64,000 bases of DNA from Prochlorococcus marinus XMU1406 (GCF_017696055.1 NZ_JAAORG010000003.1:186001-250000), one strand, 5' to 3'. Shown: positions 37,680 through 47,491, counted from the stretch's first letter. Notes: a model not told the origin generated them from the sequence alone. Made by a program: numbers and translations.

Positions 37680-39746
37680 ATGGTGGATACCAATAATCGA
37701 GGAAGTAGAAAACATAACATCACTGACGATGAAGATATGAATAATAACTATTGGATTAATGGACTTCTCGCATGGTGGAGTGGGTTCAGTTTAAGAACAA
37801 AGTTGTTAGCTATAGCCACTCTTGTCGTAAGCCTACTAATGACAGGAATAACTTTTTTTGCACTAAATAGTATTCAAAGAGATGCAGGAATGAACGATAC
37901 AAGATATGCACGAGATCTTGGCTTATTGTTATCTGGGAATGTTACAGAATTAGTCGCTAATAACCAAAAGAAAGAAATTTCAAATGTAGCTGAAAAGTTT
38001 TGGAGATCAAGTCGAAACCTGCGTTATATATTCTTTACTGATGATGAAGATATTGTTCAACTTGGAATACCGATCAGTGCAACACCAACAAGCTCAGACA
38101 GTCAGTTTCAGCTCACTAGAAGACTAAAACTACCCTCAGAATTAAAGAAGAGGCCACAATTCCCATTAGTCAGGCAGCATGCGACACCTCAAGGTCAAGT
38201 AACAGATGTATTTGTCCCGATGTTATGGAAAGGCAAATATCTTGGAACTTTAGCTTTGGGAGTCACCCCTAATAAAAAAGCACTAGCCAGTGCTGCCTTA
38301 ACTAGAGAAGTAACCATTGCAGTATTTATCTCTATTTGGGTTTTGGTAATACTTGGAGCTGTATTTAATGCACTTACTATTACAAGACCCGTCAGAGAGT
38401 TAGTAAGAGGTGTTAGAGAAATTTCGAGAGGAAATTTCAAATCCAGAATTTCTTTACCCATGACAGGAGATCTAGGAGAACTCTTAAATGGATTTAACCG
38501 AATGGCCACACAGCTAGAAAATTATGACGAAGCTAATATAGAAGAACTAAAAGCGGCGCAAATCAAGCAGCAATCCCTAATAGCTACCATGGCCGATGGT
38601 GCCATATTATTGGACTCACAAGGCAAGATTGTACTTACTAATCCAACAGCGAAGAGACTATTTCGTTGGGAAGGGAGATCCTTAGAGGGTAAAGATTTTT
38701 TAAATGAAATTCCCGAAATTTTATCTAACGACTTACATACGAATATTGAATGTATCTTAAACAGGGAAAAGGAAAAGGACGATTTAAGATTCAGTTTAGG
38801 AGAACCAGCAAGAACCTTGAGAATTGTCTTGCAATCAGTTTTAGACACAAACAAAGTTGAATTAAAAGGAATTGCAGTGACAATCCAAGATTTAACTAGA
38901 GAAGTTGAACTTAACGCGGCACAAAATAGATTTATTAGCAATGTTTCGCACGAATTAAGGACACCACTTTTTAATATCAAAAGTTATGTAGAGACTTTAC
39001 ATGATTTAAAAGATCAGCTTTCTGATGAAGAACAAATAGAATTTTTGGGAATTGCAAATTCAGAGACTGATAGATTAACAAGACTTGTAAATGATGTTTT
39101 AGATTTATCAAGATTGGAGTCTGGGAAAATTATTCAACTAGAGCAAATGGATATAAAACCTGCAATAGAACAAACTCTGAGAAATTATAGACTTAATGCT
39201 ACAGAAAAAAATGTTTCATTAGCTCATGATATAGAGGAAACTATTCCCCTAATTCTTGGAAATTTTGATTTACTTCTACAGGTTTTTGATAATTTGCTTG
39301 GTAATGGATTGAAATTTAGTCCGAAAAACAGCTCCCTAATTATAAGAGCTTATACTTGGCCAGATTCCTGCCCTGCTTTTCCTCCAATTATTAAAAATGA
39401 TGCAGCCCCTCAATGCGAATTGGTTTCACCACTTCCAAAAGTAAGAATTGAGATTGCTGATACTGGATCAGGAATATCTCAATCTGATCAAGAAAAGATA
39501 TTTGATCGTTTTTATAGAGTAGAGAATTCGGTTCATACTGAGCAAGGTACCGGTTTAGGTTTATCTATAGTGAGAGGAATAATTGAAAAACATGGTGGGG
39601 AAATTCGTATGGCTAGTGAATTAGGAGTAGGAACAACTTTCTGGTTTGACTTAGCCTTAGCACAATCAGATAAAGATGAATTATTGACAAAATCTATTAA
39701 TAATTCAGATGCGTTTTCAGGTTCTGAAATTGGAGAAGTTATCTAA
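37680..39746 (+). CDS. nblS: Sensor histidine kinase NblS (Hik33/DspA family)
   Basis: A 688-residue membrane histidine kinase, essential in cyanobacteria and controlling high-light, nutrient and osmotic stress genes, including hli genes. Order: transmembrane helix 42-62, extracytoplasmic domain, helix about 212-232, HAMP 233-285, PAS 295-400, HisKA with phospho-acceptor His424 in NVSHELRTPL, and HATPase_c with DNLLGNGLKFSP, DTGSGIS and GTGLGLSIV. It follows purD by four bases and its end overlaps the convergent kaiC by four bases. Confidence 0.94.
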   Translation: MVDTNNRGSRKHNITDDEDMNNNYWINGLLAWWSGFSLRTKLLAIATLVVSLLMTGITFFALNSIQRDAGMNDTRYARDLGLLLSGNVTELVANNQKKEISNVAEKFWRSSRNLRYIFFTDDEDIVQLGIPISATPTSSDSQFQLTRRLKLPSELKKRPQFPLVRQHATPQGQVTDVFVPMLWKGKYLGTLALGVTPNKKALASAALTREVTIAVFISIWVLVILGAVFNALTITRPVRELVRGVREISRGNFKSRISLPMTGDLGELLNGFNRMATQLENYDEANIEELKAAQIKQQSLIATMADGAILLDSQGKIVLTNPTAKRLFRWEGRSLEGKDFLNEIPEILSNDLHTNIECILNREKEKDDLRFSLGEPARTLRIVLQSVLDTNKVELKGIAVTIQDLTREVELNAAQNRFISNVSHELRTPLFNIKSYVETLHDLKDQLSDEEQIEFLGIANSETDRLTRLVNDVLDLSRLESGKIIQLEQMDIKPAIEQTLRNYRLNATEKNVSLAHDIEETIPLILGNFDLLLQVFDNLLGNGLKFSPKNSSLIIRAYTWPDSCPAFPPIIKNDAAPQCELVSPLPKVRIEIADTGSGISQSDQEKIFDRFYRVENSVHTEQGTGLGLSIVRGIIEKHGGEIRMASELGVGTTFWFDLALAQSDKDELLTKSINNSDAFSGSEIGEVI

Positions 39747-41272
39747 TTATTTTCTAATCCTTTAAAAACATTTTGAACATTTTGATCAGGTACAACTCTG
39801 TGAGGGGCACCACTAAATATTTGTTCAAAATTTGAAAAAGAATCTTTTATTTCTGGTCCACTATTCGTAATAATAAATTCTCTTATTCGTTTATCATGCC
39901 ATGATCCCCGCATTTTAAAAACATTTAAAGCTCGCGCCATCTCACCTTTTATTTCTACATATTGAAGCAACAATATCGTGTCTGTAATTGTTGAAATATG
40001 AGAATCAGTTATAGAGTGGCTTCCCATAAATTCTTCTGCCGTATTGGTAAAAAAGCCTGCTATCTCTTCTTGCTTTGTATAACCAGTAACTGCAATTACA
40101 AACTGTCTAAATGCATTCAAACTTACGCCTCTGGCTAATGCAGATAAAGAATCAATTGCCATTCTTTTTGGTTTAAACTGATTAATTTGCGTTTTTATAA
40201 TTTGTAAGTGATCTTCTAAACCAGTTGATTCAGGATATGCACAAATAATTTTCAATAACCCATCACTTTCCATTTTTTCAAAATCTATACCCCAACTAGT
40301 CGCATTCCTAAGCAACTGAGCCCTAGATTCTTCATATGCAAAAAGTATTGCTCTTTCATTATTGTTATAAGCATCTTCAACAAATTTTGATACAAGCATT
40401 GTTTTGCCTGTACCAGTAGCTCCAGTAGCGAGAATTATGGAATCTTGAAAATATCCTCCACCACACATATCATCGAGATCTTTAACTCCAGAGCTAATCC
40501 TAATATTTGATGATCTCTGCGTTAATCTCATTGCTCCTAGAGCAAAGACGCTTATTCCATCCATTCCCATAGTAAATGGATATTCACCTTTCATATGTAC
40601 AGTACCTCTTAACTTCAGAACTTCTAGAGTTCTTCTTCTCTTCTCTGACTCAAGAACATTTCTTAATAAGACAACATTATCAGATACAAATTCTTCTACA
40701 CCATATCTAGCAATTGGTCCGTAATCATCCACTCTTTCAGTAGTCATAACAGTTGTCACACCTATTTCTTTTAATCTTGCTATCAATCTAAATATTTCCC
40801 TTCTAACAACGTAAATAGCATCATACTGTTGAAAGACAGCAGTTATTGAATCTATTGCAACTCTTTTAGCTTTATATTTTCTAATTGCATAACTAATTCT
40901 CTCAATAAGACCGGACAAGTCAAAGTTCCCCGCCACATCCTGACCATCAGGATCAGGAGATGCGTCCAAAATAAAAAGTTTATTTTGATCAATTAATTCT
41001 TGTAAATCCCAACCAAAACTTGCAGCATTTCTAATAATATCTAAAGGTGATTCCTCAAATGTTATGAAGATTCCAGGCTCATCAAAATTACAAACTCCAT
41101 GGTGTAAATATTGAAGAGAAAAAACAGTTTTACCAGTTCCTGAGGTACCACTAACGAGTGTGCTTCGAGATACAGGCAATCCACCCCGACAAACATCATC
41201 AAAACCTTCAATTCCAGTTGGTAATTTTTGTACTTGCATTTTATTTGATTTGCCAAATTTCTTATCATTCAT
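39743..41272 (-). CDS. kaiC: Circadian clock protein KaiC
   Basis: A 509-residue double RecA-like ATPase, the core of the KaiBC timer. Both Walker A motifs are present (GTSGTGKT in CI, GATGTGKT in CII), the CII Walker region and the phosphorylation pair Ser427-Thr428 in SHISTITDT, equivalent to S431/T432 of Synechococcus. The C-terminal tail (SGAPHRVVPDQNVQNVFKGLENN, last residues) is shorter than in Synechococcus, where it interacts with KaiA; that fits the missing kaiA. It is 60 bases downstream of kaiB. Confidence 0.97.
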   Translation of the reverse strand: MNDKKFGKSNKMQVQKLPTGIEGFDDVCRGGLPVSRSTLVSGTSGTGKTVFSLQYLHHGVCNFDEPGIFITFEESPLDIIRNAASFGWDLQELIDQNKLFILDASPDPDGQDVAGNFDLSGLIERISYAIRKYKAKRVAIDSITAVFQQYDAIYVVRREIFRLIARLKEIGVTTVMTTERVDDYGPIARYGVEEFVSDNVVLLRNVLESEKRRRTLEVLKLRGTVHMKGEYPFTMGMDGISVFALGAMRLTQRSSNIRISSGVKDLDDMCGGGYFQDSIILATGATGTGKTMLVSKFVEDAYNNNERAILFAYEESRAQLLRNATSWGIDFEKMESDGLLKIICAYPESTGLEDHLQIIKTQINQFKPKRMAIDSLSALARGVSLNAFRQFVIAVTGYTKQEEIAGFFTNTAEEFMGSHSITDSHISTITDTILLLQYVEIKGEMARALNVFKMRGSWHDKRIREFIITNSGPEIKDSFSNFEQIFSGAPHRVVPDQNVQNVFKGLENN

Positions 41273-41332
41273 AGTTTTGTGCTAATTAAAGAAAAATAAA
41301 ATTAATTTTTAATTTTAAAAGTTTTATATATA

Positions 41333-41650
41333 TTATTTATCTCCACTATATTCAGTTTCAGTTAATTCATCAAAAAGTAGATCTAAACCAATTAAAACTT
41401 TCTCTCTATCTGAAAGATCACCTATTATTTTTCTAACTGGTGGCGGTAAAATTTTAGCTAAAGTTGGAGTGGCTAAAATTTTATCTTCTTCTGCAAGTTG
41501 TGGTTGCTTAAGTACATCGATAACCTTCAAAGCATAAACTCCTTTGAATTCATTATCTAAAATTTCTCTTAAGGTATTTAAAGCTCTCATCGAATTAGGA
41601 GTATTTCCAGCAACATAGAGCTTTAAAATATATGTTTTCCTTGCTGCCAT
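41333..41650 (-). CDS. kaiB: Circadian clock protein KaiB
   Basis: A 105-residue thioredoxin-like fold-switching protein that binds phosphorylated Kai[22 protein letters not shown], the [19 protein letters not shown] segment and [20 protein letters not shown] are all characteristic. It leads kaiC on the minus strand. The 145-base gap upstream ends at rplU rather than kaiA. Confidence 0.97.
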   Translation of the reverse strand: MAARKTYILKLYVAGNTPNSMRALNTLREILDNEFKGVYALKVIDVLKQPQLAEEDKILATPTLAKILPPPVRKIIGDLSDREKVLIGLDLLFDELTETEYSGDK

Positions 41651-41748
41651 AGTTTTATAGTTCCTGAATTGATATAAAAGATTTAAAACAACCCTTGACT
41701 TATTACACTACAAAATAAGAAAATAAACAAACAATTATGATTGCTTAT

Positions 41749-41779
41749 TAGGCTTAATCAAATTATTAATTTGAGCCTA
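41749..41779 (+). promoter_or_regulatory. Hairpin in the rplU leader
   Basis: TAGGCT (41749-41754) pairs with AGCCTA (41774-41779) and CAAATT (41759-41764) with AATTTG (41768-41773), giving 12 base pairs with a four-base bulge and a three-base loop, ending 16 bases before the rplU start. It could be a ribosomal-protein leader element for autoregulation (inference). Confidence 0.35.
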
Positions 41780-41795
41780 GTAGCGTCTTTAAGAT

Positions 41796-42236
41796 ATGAC
41801 AAATTCTAAAAAATCCTCAAACAATTCTTCTGAAAGTAATGAGTTGTATGCAATAGCGGAAACTTCAGGTCAACAATTTTGGTTCGAAGTTAATAGATAC
41901 TATGACATAGATAGGTTAAATGCAAAAGAGAAAGATAAGATAACACTAGAAAAAGTTTTACTTTTAAAAGACAAAGATTCTATTACTGTTGGAAAACCTT
42001 ACGTTAAGGATGCAAAAATTGAATTAGAAGTAGTCTCCCATAAAAGAGATAAGAAAATTCTTGTATACAAAATGCGTCCGAAAAAAAAGACAAGAAGAAA
42101 AATGGGACATAGACAAGAACTTACAAGAGTTATGGTAAGATCTATATCAATAGGTAAAGGCGCTCCTAAGTCTTCTTCAAAAAAAGAAACTGTCAAAAAG
42201 GAAACTAAACCAAAATCCGAAAAATCTACAAATTAA
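41796..42236 (+). CDS. rplU: 50S ribosomal protein L21
   Basis: A 146-residue L21. The core (LYAIAETSGQQFWFEVNRYYDIDRL, VLLLKDKDSITVGKPYV, VYKMRPKKKTRRKMGHRQ with the L21 C-terminal motif) is conserved, with an Asn/Ser-rich N-terminal extension of about 16 residues and a Lys/Ser/Glu-rich C-terminal tail of about 30 residues that are longer than in many bacteria. It is followed by rpmA after 9 bases. Its divergent neighbour is kaiB. Confidence 0.97.
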   Translation: MTNSKKSSNNSSESNELYAIAETSGQQFWFEVNRYYDIDRLNAKEKDKITLEKVLLLKDKDSITVGKPYVKDAKIELEVVSHKRDKKILVYKMRPKKKTRRKMGHRQELTRVMVRSISIGKGAPKSSSKKETVKKETKPKSEKSTN

Positions 42237-42245
42237 ACATTTCTA

Positions 42246-42506
42246 ATGGCACATAAAAAAGGAACAGGCTCTACTAGAAATGGTCGAGATTCAAACTCTA
42301 AAAGATTGGGTGTTAAAGCTTATGGAGGAGAAAAAGTAACTGCTGGATCAATTCTCATTCGCCAAAGAGGTACATCCTTTTTGCCTGGGATCAATGTCGG
42401 GAAAGGTAAAGACGATACTCTTTTTGCACTAAAAGAAGGAACGGTAAGTTTTGAAAGCATCAAAAGAAATTTAAGAAATAGAAAAAGAGTCAATATAGTT
42501 ATCTAA
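42246..42506 (+). CDS. rpmA: 50S ribosomal protein L27
   Basis: An 86-residue L27, beginning [24 protein letters not shown] and containing [15 protein letters not shown], as expected. It has no N-terminal propeptide. It is co-transcribed with rplU and its last 8 bases overlap the convergent methyltransferase gene. Confidence 0.98.
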   Translation: MAHKKGTGSTRNGRDSNSKRLGVKAYGGEKVTAGSILIRQRGTSFLPGINVGKGKDDTLFALKEGTVSFESIKRNLRNRKRVNIVI

Positions 42507-43272
42507 CTTTTTTATAAGCTCTTGTAGTTATAAGAATAGGATGAAATACTTCTAAAAAATTTAATTGAAGAGTCTCAAAAAACTTTTCAACAATTTGACT
42601 ATCGTCGATATGAAACGGATATTCATTATCATCTCCTTTGTAAAAATACCAATTGAATAGAGCAATAGAATTGCTATCCATAATCTCATTGAAAGTAATA
42701 ATTTGAGAGGCTGGATCTGCAAGATGTTCCAAAACATCAAGACAAATTATCGTATCAAATTTCAATAGTTGTGTATCTTGAATTGTCTTGCAAAAAGAAA
42801 TTTTTTTTTCGACTCCTAATTTCTTAGCCCTGTATTCAACAAAATTTCTATTTGTTTGATTAATATCTACAAAAAAAACATGCTCAACTTTTGAAGACAT
42901 AGCGTTAGCTAAGGCATGCGTACCAATACCTCCTCCAAAATCCAAAACTAAATCTCTAGAAAATCTCTGCTGAAGTTTTAAAGTATCAGCGATGTAGTCC
43001 CTACTTGTGATATGCCAAGCAGCTAAATCAGCTACATGCCTATCTCCTACAATCTCAGTATAAAAATCTGAAACTTCATTCAAAGCATCCCCAGGATGTG
43101 AATTTGCCAAATTCATTTTTGCATTTGCAAGGAATCCATCTAAATCACATTCCCTAATAGATAAGTATTCCATTAAATGTGATTTCAAATTAAAAGCATT
43201 GTCTAAAAACTCTTTTAAAATGAAATTATTGTTTTTCAATTTCTTACTATAAATTTCCAATAACAAAATCAT
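42499..43272 (-). CDS. Class I SAM-dependent methyltransferase-like protein
   Basis: A 257-residue protein from the ATG at 43272 (an in-frame TTG at 43296 would add 8). The C-terminal 170 residues are a Rossmann methyltransferase: motif [18 protein letters not shown], then FFVDINQTN and the motif IV region [15 protein letters not shown]. The N-terminal 85 residues are helical with no recognised domain. The substrate is unknown. The gene overlaps rpmA by 8 bases at its end. Confidence 0.8.
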   Translation of the reverse strand: MILLLEIYSKKLKNNNFILKEFLDNAFNLKSHLMEYLSIRECDLDGFLANAKMNLANSHPGDALNEVSDFYTEIVGDRHVADLAAWHITSRDYIADTLKLQQRFSRDLVLDFGGGIGTHALANAMSSKVEHVFFVDINQTNRNFVEYRAKKLGVEKKISFCKTIQDTQLLKFDTIICLDVLEHLADPASQIITFNEIMDSNSIALFNWYFYKGDDNEYPFHIDDSQIVEKFFETLQLNFLEVFHPILITTRAYKKVR

Positions 43273-43315
43273 AGAATGGGCATAAATCTTTCTCAAAGAA
43301 TTCTTAATATTAAAA

Positions 43316-44239
43316 ATGGAAACTAAAGATGGATTCTTAGTAATTAATAAAGAAAAAGGCTGTACGTCTCATGATTGTGTCAAGCAAATAAGGAAGTTAC
43401 TAAATACAAAAAAGGTTGGGCACACAGGAACTCTTGACCCAGAAGTTATTGGAACATTACCAATCGCTGTAGGAAGTGCAACAAGATTTATTCAATATCT
43501 TCCTCAGGGTAAAACTTACATAGGTCAAATTAAATTAGGGATGAGAACTAACACTGATGATATTCATGGAGACATAATTAATCAAAAAAGTTGGCCTAAG
43601 ATTAGTGATGAAAAATTAGATCAATATTTAAATAGATTTAGAGGAATTATTAAACAAATTCCGCCGAAAGTATCAAGTGTGCTCGTCAATGGCGAGCGAG
43701 CTTATAAAAAATCTTTTAGGAATGAAAATTTTGAATTGGCCCCAAGAGAAGTAAAAATAAGCGAACTTACTTTAATGAAATGGGACAAAATAAACGGAAT
43801 CATAGAAATAAAAATCAAATGTTCAGCTGGCACATATATAAGAGCAATTGCAAGAGATTTAGGAGAAATTCTTAATTCCGAAGGTTGCCTTCTACAACTA
43901 AAAAGAATTTCAGCTTGTGGCTTTGATGAACAAAACTCGATAAAAATATCTGATATCGAAAAAGAAAAAGGAAAAAAAAACTCAAAAAATTTAATTATCC
44001 CAACAATTTCTGCTCTTAAACACATTTCATCATTTGTCTTAAGTAGTGAAGAACAAATCAATTTTTGGCAAACAGGAAGAGCAATTAAAGTTGATATTAA
44101 TTACTTAAAGGAAAGTAAGTCTTTTGATTATAAAAAACCCATAAAAGTAGTAGATAAAAAACAAATACTGCTGGGGATTGGCTTCTTAAATAAGGATCAA
44201 TCTAACATTAATCCAAAATTAGTTCTTAATGCTAAATAA
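43316..44239 (+). CDS. truB: tRNA pseudouridine(55) synthase TruB
   Basis: A 307-residue pseudouridine synthase that modifies U55 in the T loop of tRNAs. The catalytic Asp is in [33 protein letters not shown] follows and closes the active site. The C-terminal extension is of the usual kind. It is divergent from the methyltransferase gene and convergent with the SpoIID-like gene, 3 bases apart. Confidence 0.96.
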   Translation: METKDGFLVINKEKGCTSHDCVKQIRKLLNTKKVGHTGTLDPEVIGTLPIAVGSATRFIQYLPQGKTYIGQIKLGMRTNTDDIHGDIINQKSWPKISDEKLDQYLNRFRGIIKQIPPKVSSVLVNGERAYKKSFRNENFELAPREVKISELTLMKWDKINGIIEIKIKCSAGTYIRAIARDLGEILNSEGCLLQLKRISACGFDEQNSIKISDIEKEKGKKNSKNLIIPTISALKHISSFVLSSEEQINFWQTGRAIKVDINYLKESKSFDYKKPIKVVDKKQILLGIGFLNKDQSNINPKLVLNAK

Positions 44240-44242
44240 CTT

Positions 44243-45442
44243 CTATAGGTAATCTTTTCTAAAAGGTTTAATTTGCACTCCCCTATAAAAATACTTTAAT
44301 ATTCTTTCAGCTTTTTGGCCTCTAGACGCCAGATATTTAGCACCCCATTGACTCATTCCTACTCCATGACCTGATCCCTGACCAAAAACTATCAAACCTT
44401 TTTTTGAAGGAAATTTATTGTTTAATTCTTCCTCAAAAAATTTAAATCTCACAAAATTACTTTTGAGACCTAATCTTTTTCTTAAAACAACCCCAGATAT
44501 TTGATCAGAACCATAAACCCCAATAAGTTTTACATTTTTTACCCTCCCTGTACTAGTAATATCTAGTATCTCTATATTTTTTAAACCTCCAATCTTGGGG
44601 AATAAATCTATTAATTCATTACTCGAAATTTTTTTTTGCCATCTAAATTTTGGATTATTTTTATCAAAATCTTTCACACTTGATAAATATGGATATTTAT
44701 TCTTCCATACATCTTGACTATTTTCTGTCATTCCACCTGAGCTACTATGAAACAAAGCATTAATTAATTTATTTTTATACGTCAAAACTAAAGATCTAGT
44801 ACTTTTAACGGCTCTGATAGTTTTATAAGTTCTGGACTCCAGCCCATTATAGACTTGGTTTTTCTGGGTTGAATCTATATCAAATAAATTATTTCCCTTA
44901 TGCTTTAAAGCATAAGTTCTTGAGGCAATTGCTTGTGCTTTTAATGCTTCAATAGGCCATTTTGTTGGCATCTCTGAGCCCACTACACTACTTAAGTATT
45001 TTTCTATTCCTAAAACATTCACTACTAATATTTCAGAATCAAGTACGAAGAGATTAAGCTTACCAGAAAATCTTTTCTGACCTACCCATATACCTCTTCC
45101 ATCAAAAGATCTAATTTGAAATTGTTGATTATTTTTTAAGTCATATTTTTTTTGTTTATTTTTATCAAAATATAAAATTTTTCTATTTTTCTCATTTTTC
45201 AAAGTTAAGCCTTTTATTTTTTTACTTGAAAAAAATTCCCCCTCTATGATTAAAGGAATTGATCTATCTGATCTAATCCTTAAATTGTTATTTTTTGATA
45301 TCAAAACTCTAATTCTTGGCTCTCTAGATGCAAAAACACTTTGACTCTGAAAAACACAAATAAATAAAATGGTAATCAGGCAACATTTACTATAATTATT
45401 TTTAAATTTAAGTATCACTTTGTTTAAAAAACAAATGCTCAA
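44243..45442 (-). CDS. SpoIID/LytB-domain protein, exported
   Basis: A 399-residue protein with a hydrophobic N-terminal signal or anchor (about residues 19-38). The SpoIID signatures are visible: EKYLSSVVGSEMPTKWPIEALKAQAIASRTYAL, SSSGGMTENSQDVW and GQGSGHGVGMSQWGAKYLA. SpoIID is a peptidoglycan lytic transglycosylase of the endospore engulfment complex; in cyanobacteria, which do not sporulate, these proteins probably remodel the wall in the periplasm. The catalytic Glu region (SEMPTKWP) is retained. Confidence 0.88.
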   Translation of the reverse strand: MSICFLNKVILKFKNNYSKCCLITILFICVFQSQSVFASREPRIRVLISKNNNLRIRSDRSIPLIIEGEFFSSKKIKGLTLKNEKNRKILYFDKNKQKKYDLKNNQQFQIRSFDGRGIWVGQKRFSGKLNLFVLDSEILVVNVLGIEKYLSSVVGSEMPTKWPIEALKAQAIASRTYALKHKGNNLFDIDSTQKNQVYNGLESRTYKTIRAVKSTRSLVLTYKNKLINALFHSSSGGMTENSQDVWKNKYPYLSSVKDFDKNNPKFRWQKKISSNELIDLFPKIGGLKNIEILDITSTGRVKNVKLIGVYGSDQISGVVLRKRLGLKSNFVRFKFFEEELNNKFPSKKGLIVFGQGSGHGVGMSQWGAKYLASRGQKAERILKYFYRGVQIKPFRKDYL

Positions 45443-45507
45443 TTTGCCTAAGTTTGACTAAAAGTTTAGATTTAATCCAGATATAAAAATAAAAATATCA
45501 TAAATAA

Positions 45508-46446
45508 GTGAATATCACCTTCTTAGGAACAAGCTCAGGAGTCCCATCCTTAACGAGAAATGTTTCTTCCCTAGCACTTAAATTATCACAATCATCAGAA
45601 GTTTGGCTTTTTGATTGTGGTGAAGGAACGCAACATCAAATAATGAAAAGCAATATTAAATCTTCACAAATCAAGAAAATATTTATCACACATATGCATG
45701 GAGATCATATTTATGGTTTGCCTGGACTTCTGGCTACCTTAGGTTTATCAGGAAATAGTAAGGGTATTGAAATTTATGGTCCTTCTGAGTTGCGAAGTTT
45801 TATAAATTCTGCACTTAAAAGTAGTTTTTGCAAATTATCTTTCCCGTTGCATTTTGTGGAAGTTGAAGATTTTGCAACAGAAAATAAAATTTTATTTGAA
45901 AATAACAAAATAAAAGTAAATTGCGCCTGCCTTAAACATAAAATACCTGCTTATGGATATCGAGTTAGTGAAAAAGATAGGCCAGGTATATTTGATATCA
46001 AAAAAGCAGAATCTCTAAACATAGCACCTGGACCAATTTATTCAGAACTGAAACAAGGTAAAAAAGTCGTATTAGCGGATGGCAGGACATTTGATGGAAA
46101 AGAATTCTGTGGACCTCCTAGAGAGGGTGAAAGTTTTGTTTATTGCACAGATACAATCTTTAGCAAATCAGCTGTTTCACTATCAAAAAATGCCGATTTA
46201 CTAGTACATGAATCGACTTTTTCAGCAGAGGATGAAAGCATGGCCTACGAAAAATTACATTCCACAACAATCATGGCTGCCAAAACAGCATTATTATCTA
46301 ATACAAAAAAATTAATTATTACTCATTTAAGTCCAAGATACACTAATAAAAATTCAATCACGCCAAGCGATTTGCTTAAAGAGGCGCAAAAAGTTTTTCC
46401 AAATACTCACCTAGCCAAAGATTTTCTAACTGCAGAAATTCAATAA
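45508..46446 (+). CDS. rnz: Ribonuclease Z
   Basis: A 312-residue metallo-beta-lactamase endonuclease that removes 3' trailers from tRNA precursors. The metal-binding THMHGDHIYGLPGLL motif (HXHXDH), DTIFSKSA and ITHLSPRY supply the zinc ligands. CCA is not encoded in the tRNAs of this window, which fits the need for RNase Z processing. The frame starts with GTG at 45508. Confidence 0.96.
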   Translation: MNITFLGTSSGVPSLTRNVSSLALKLSQSSEVWLFDCGEGTQHQIMKSNIKSSQIKKIFITHMHGDHIYGLPGLLATLGLSGNSKGIEIYGPSELRSFINSALKSSFCKLSFPLHFVEVEDFATENKILFENNKIKVNCACLKHKIPAYGYRVSEKDRPGIFDIKKAESLNIAPGPIYSELKQGKKVVLADGRTFDGKEFCGPPREGESFVYCTDTIFSKSAVSLSKNADLLVHESTFSAEDESMAYEKLHSTTIMAAKTALLSNTKKLIITHLSPRYTNKNSITPSDLLKEAQKVFPNTHLAKDFLTAEIQ

Positions 46447-46532
46447 ACTGCAACAGTTCGTTAGCAGGAGCGTTGTAAATGACCAACCCATGAAATAATA
46501 GTCTTAGGTTTTTCTATTTGACGTCGATCGAA

Positions 46533-47081
46533 ATGGTCTCTATTTTTTCATCACTACATAAGTCTTTCAAAAGACTATTTATTTTTCTTCCTTTAATTGT
46601 TGGTTTACTTATTAATCCAATTTCTGCTAATGCCCTTTATCCTAGTGATCCTTCATCAGTAGATGGATTGAAAGAAGATCTTCATGGAGCAGATCTTCAA
46701 AATAATGAATTTGTAAAATATGATTTATCTTATCAAGATTTAGGAGAGGCTAATCTTCAAGGCGCCTATATGAGCGTGACAACTGCAAAGAATTCTAGTT
46801 TCAAAAGCGCCAACATGAAAGATCTTATTGCATATGCTGTACGTTTTGATAATGCTGATTTATCTGATGCGAATCTTACAAATGGTGAGCTAATGAAAAG
46901 TGTTTTTGATGGAGCAATTATAGATGGTGCAGACTTTACAGATGCAAATCTTGATCTTTCTCAGAGAAAATCATTATGTGAAAGAGCTAGTGGAACTAAC
47001 CCACAAACTGGAGTTAATACAATTGATAGTCTTGAATGCACTGGCTTAAAAGGTTACATGCCACCAAAGCCAAAAGCATAA
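46533..47081 (+). CDS. Thylakoid lumen pentapeptide-repeat protein
   Basis: A 182-residue protein. Residues about 10-32 form a signal peptide ending ISANA, so it is exported to the lumen or periplasm. About residues 45-135 hold pentapeptide repeats of the A(D/N)LXX kind (GADLQNNEF, EANLQGAYM, NADLSDANLTNG, GADFTDANL), which form a right-handed beta helix. The tail has two cysteines (KSLCERA, LECTGL). The family is conserved in cyanobacteria and chloroplast lumen; function unknown. ATG 46533 is preferred to TTG 46518. Confidence 0.85.
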   Translation: MVSIFSSLHKSFKRLFIFLPLIVGLLINPISANALYPSDPSSVDGLKEDLHGADLQNNEFVKYDLSYQDLGEANLQGAYMSVTTAKNSSFKSANMKDLIAYAVRFDNADLSDANLTNGELMKSVFDGAIIDGADFTDANLDLSQRKSLCERASGTNPQTGVNTIDSLECTGLKGYMPPKPKA

Positions 47082-47090
47082 GATTTAAAG

Positions 47091-47459
47091 CTAACTAACT
47101 TCAGATGGGAAGATATTACCAGGCTCTTTTGAGTCTGGTTTTTTGCTATACCACCATTCTTGTATATCAGAAGAAAATTTCTTCGAAAAAAAAGTTATAA
47201 CTGTTTCAACAGGTTTTGATCCAGGCTCCAAAATCTGAACTGAGTAAGATGGGCATTTTCGTGAAGCCATATCAGCAACGAACCTAGAGCCTATTCTTCT
47301 CCAACTAGGCTCCTTACTTCTCCAAGCAAGCCTTGAACAAGGCCAGGGTAACTCTTCCCTATCATATAGTCTGCAACATGGTCCAATTACCCTATAGCTG
47401 TACTGACCTCCATAACTCGATTGAACACTACCAGTCTTGAAAAATTCAAATTTATTCAT
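47091..47459 (-). CDS. Conserved cyanobacterial protein of unknown function
   Basis: A 122-residue basic protein with GPCCRLYDREELPWPCSRL and ADMASRKCPSYSVQILEPG, so five cysteines in the first two thirds and a Trp/Arg-rich middle (WRSKEPSWRRIGSRF). It has no signal peptide and no recognised domain. Its ATG comes four bases after the T-run of the petF terminator, so read-through or a promoter inside the terminator would be needed for its expression. Confidence 0.75.
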   Translation of the reverse strand: MNKFEFFKTGSVQSSYGGQYSYRVIGPCCRLYDREELPWPCSRLAWRSKEPSWRRIGSRFVADMASRKCPSYSVQILEPGSKPVETVITFFSKKFSSDIQEWWYSKKPDSKEPGNIFPSEVS

Positions 47460-47463
47460 CCAT

Positions 47464-47491
47464 AAAAAAAGCCACCTTTATAGAGGGTGGC
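47464..47491 (-). terminator. Rho-independent terminator after petF
   Basis: On the minus strand GCCACC and GGTGGC make a six-base stem around a nine-base loop, followed by seven T residues (47464-47470). It lies about 45 bases beyond the petF stop codon and touches the next gene's start. Confidence 0.88.

Noticed and set aside
38522-38980. 152-codon minus-strand ORF inside nblS
   Set aside because: It lies wholly antisense to the histidine kinase motifs, has no start context and no recognisable domain; it is a shadow of the real gene.
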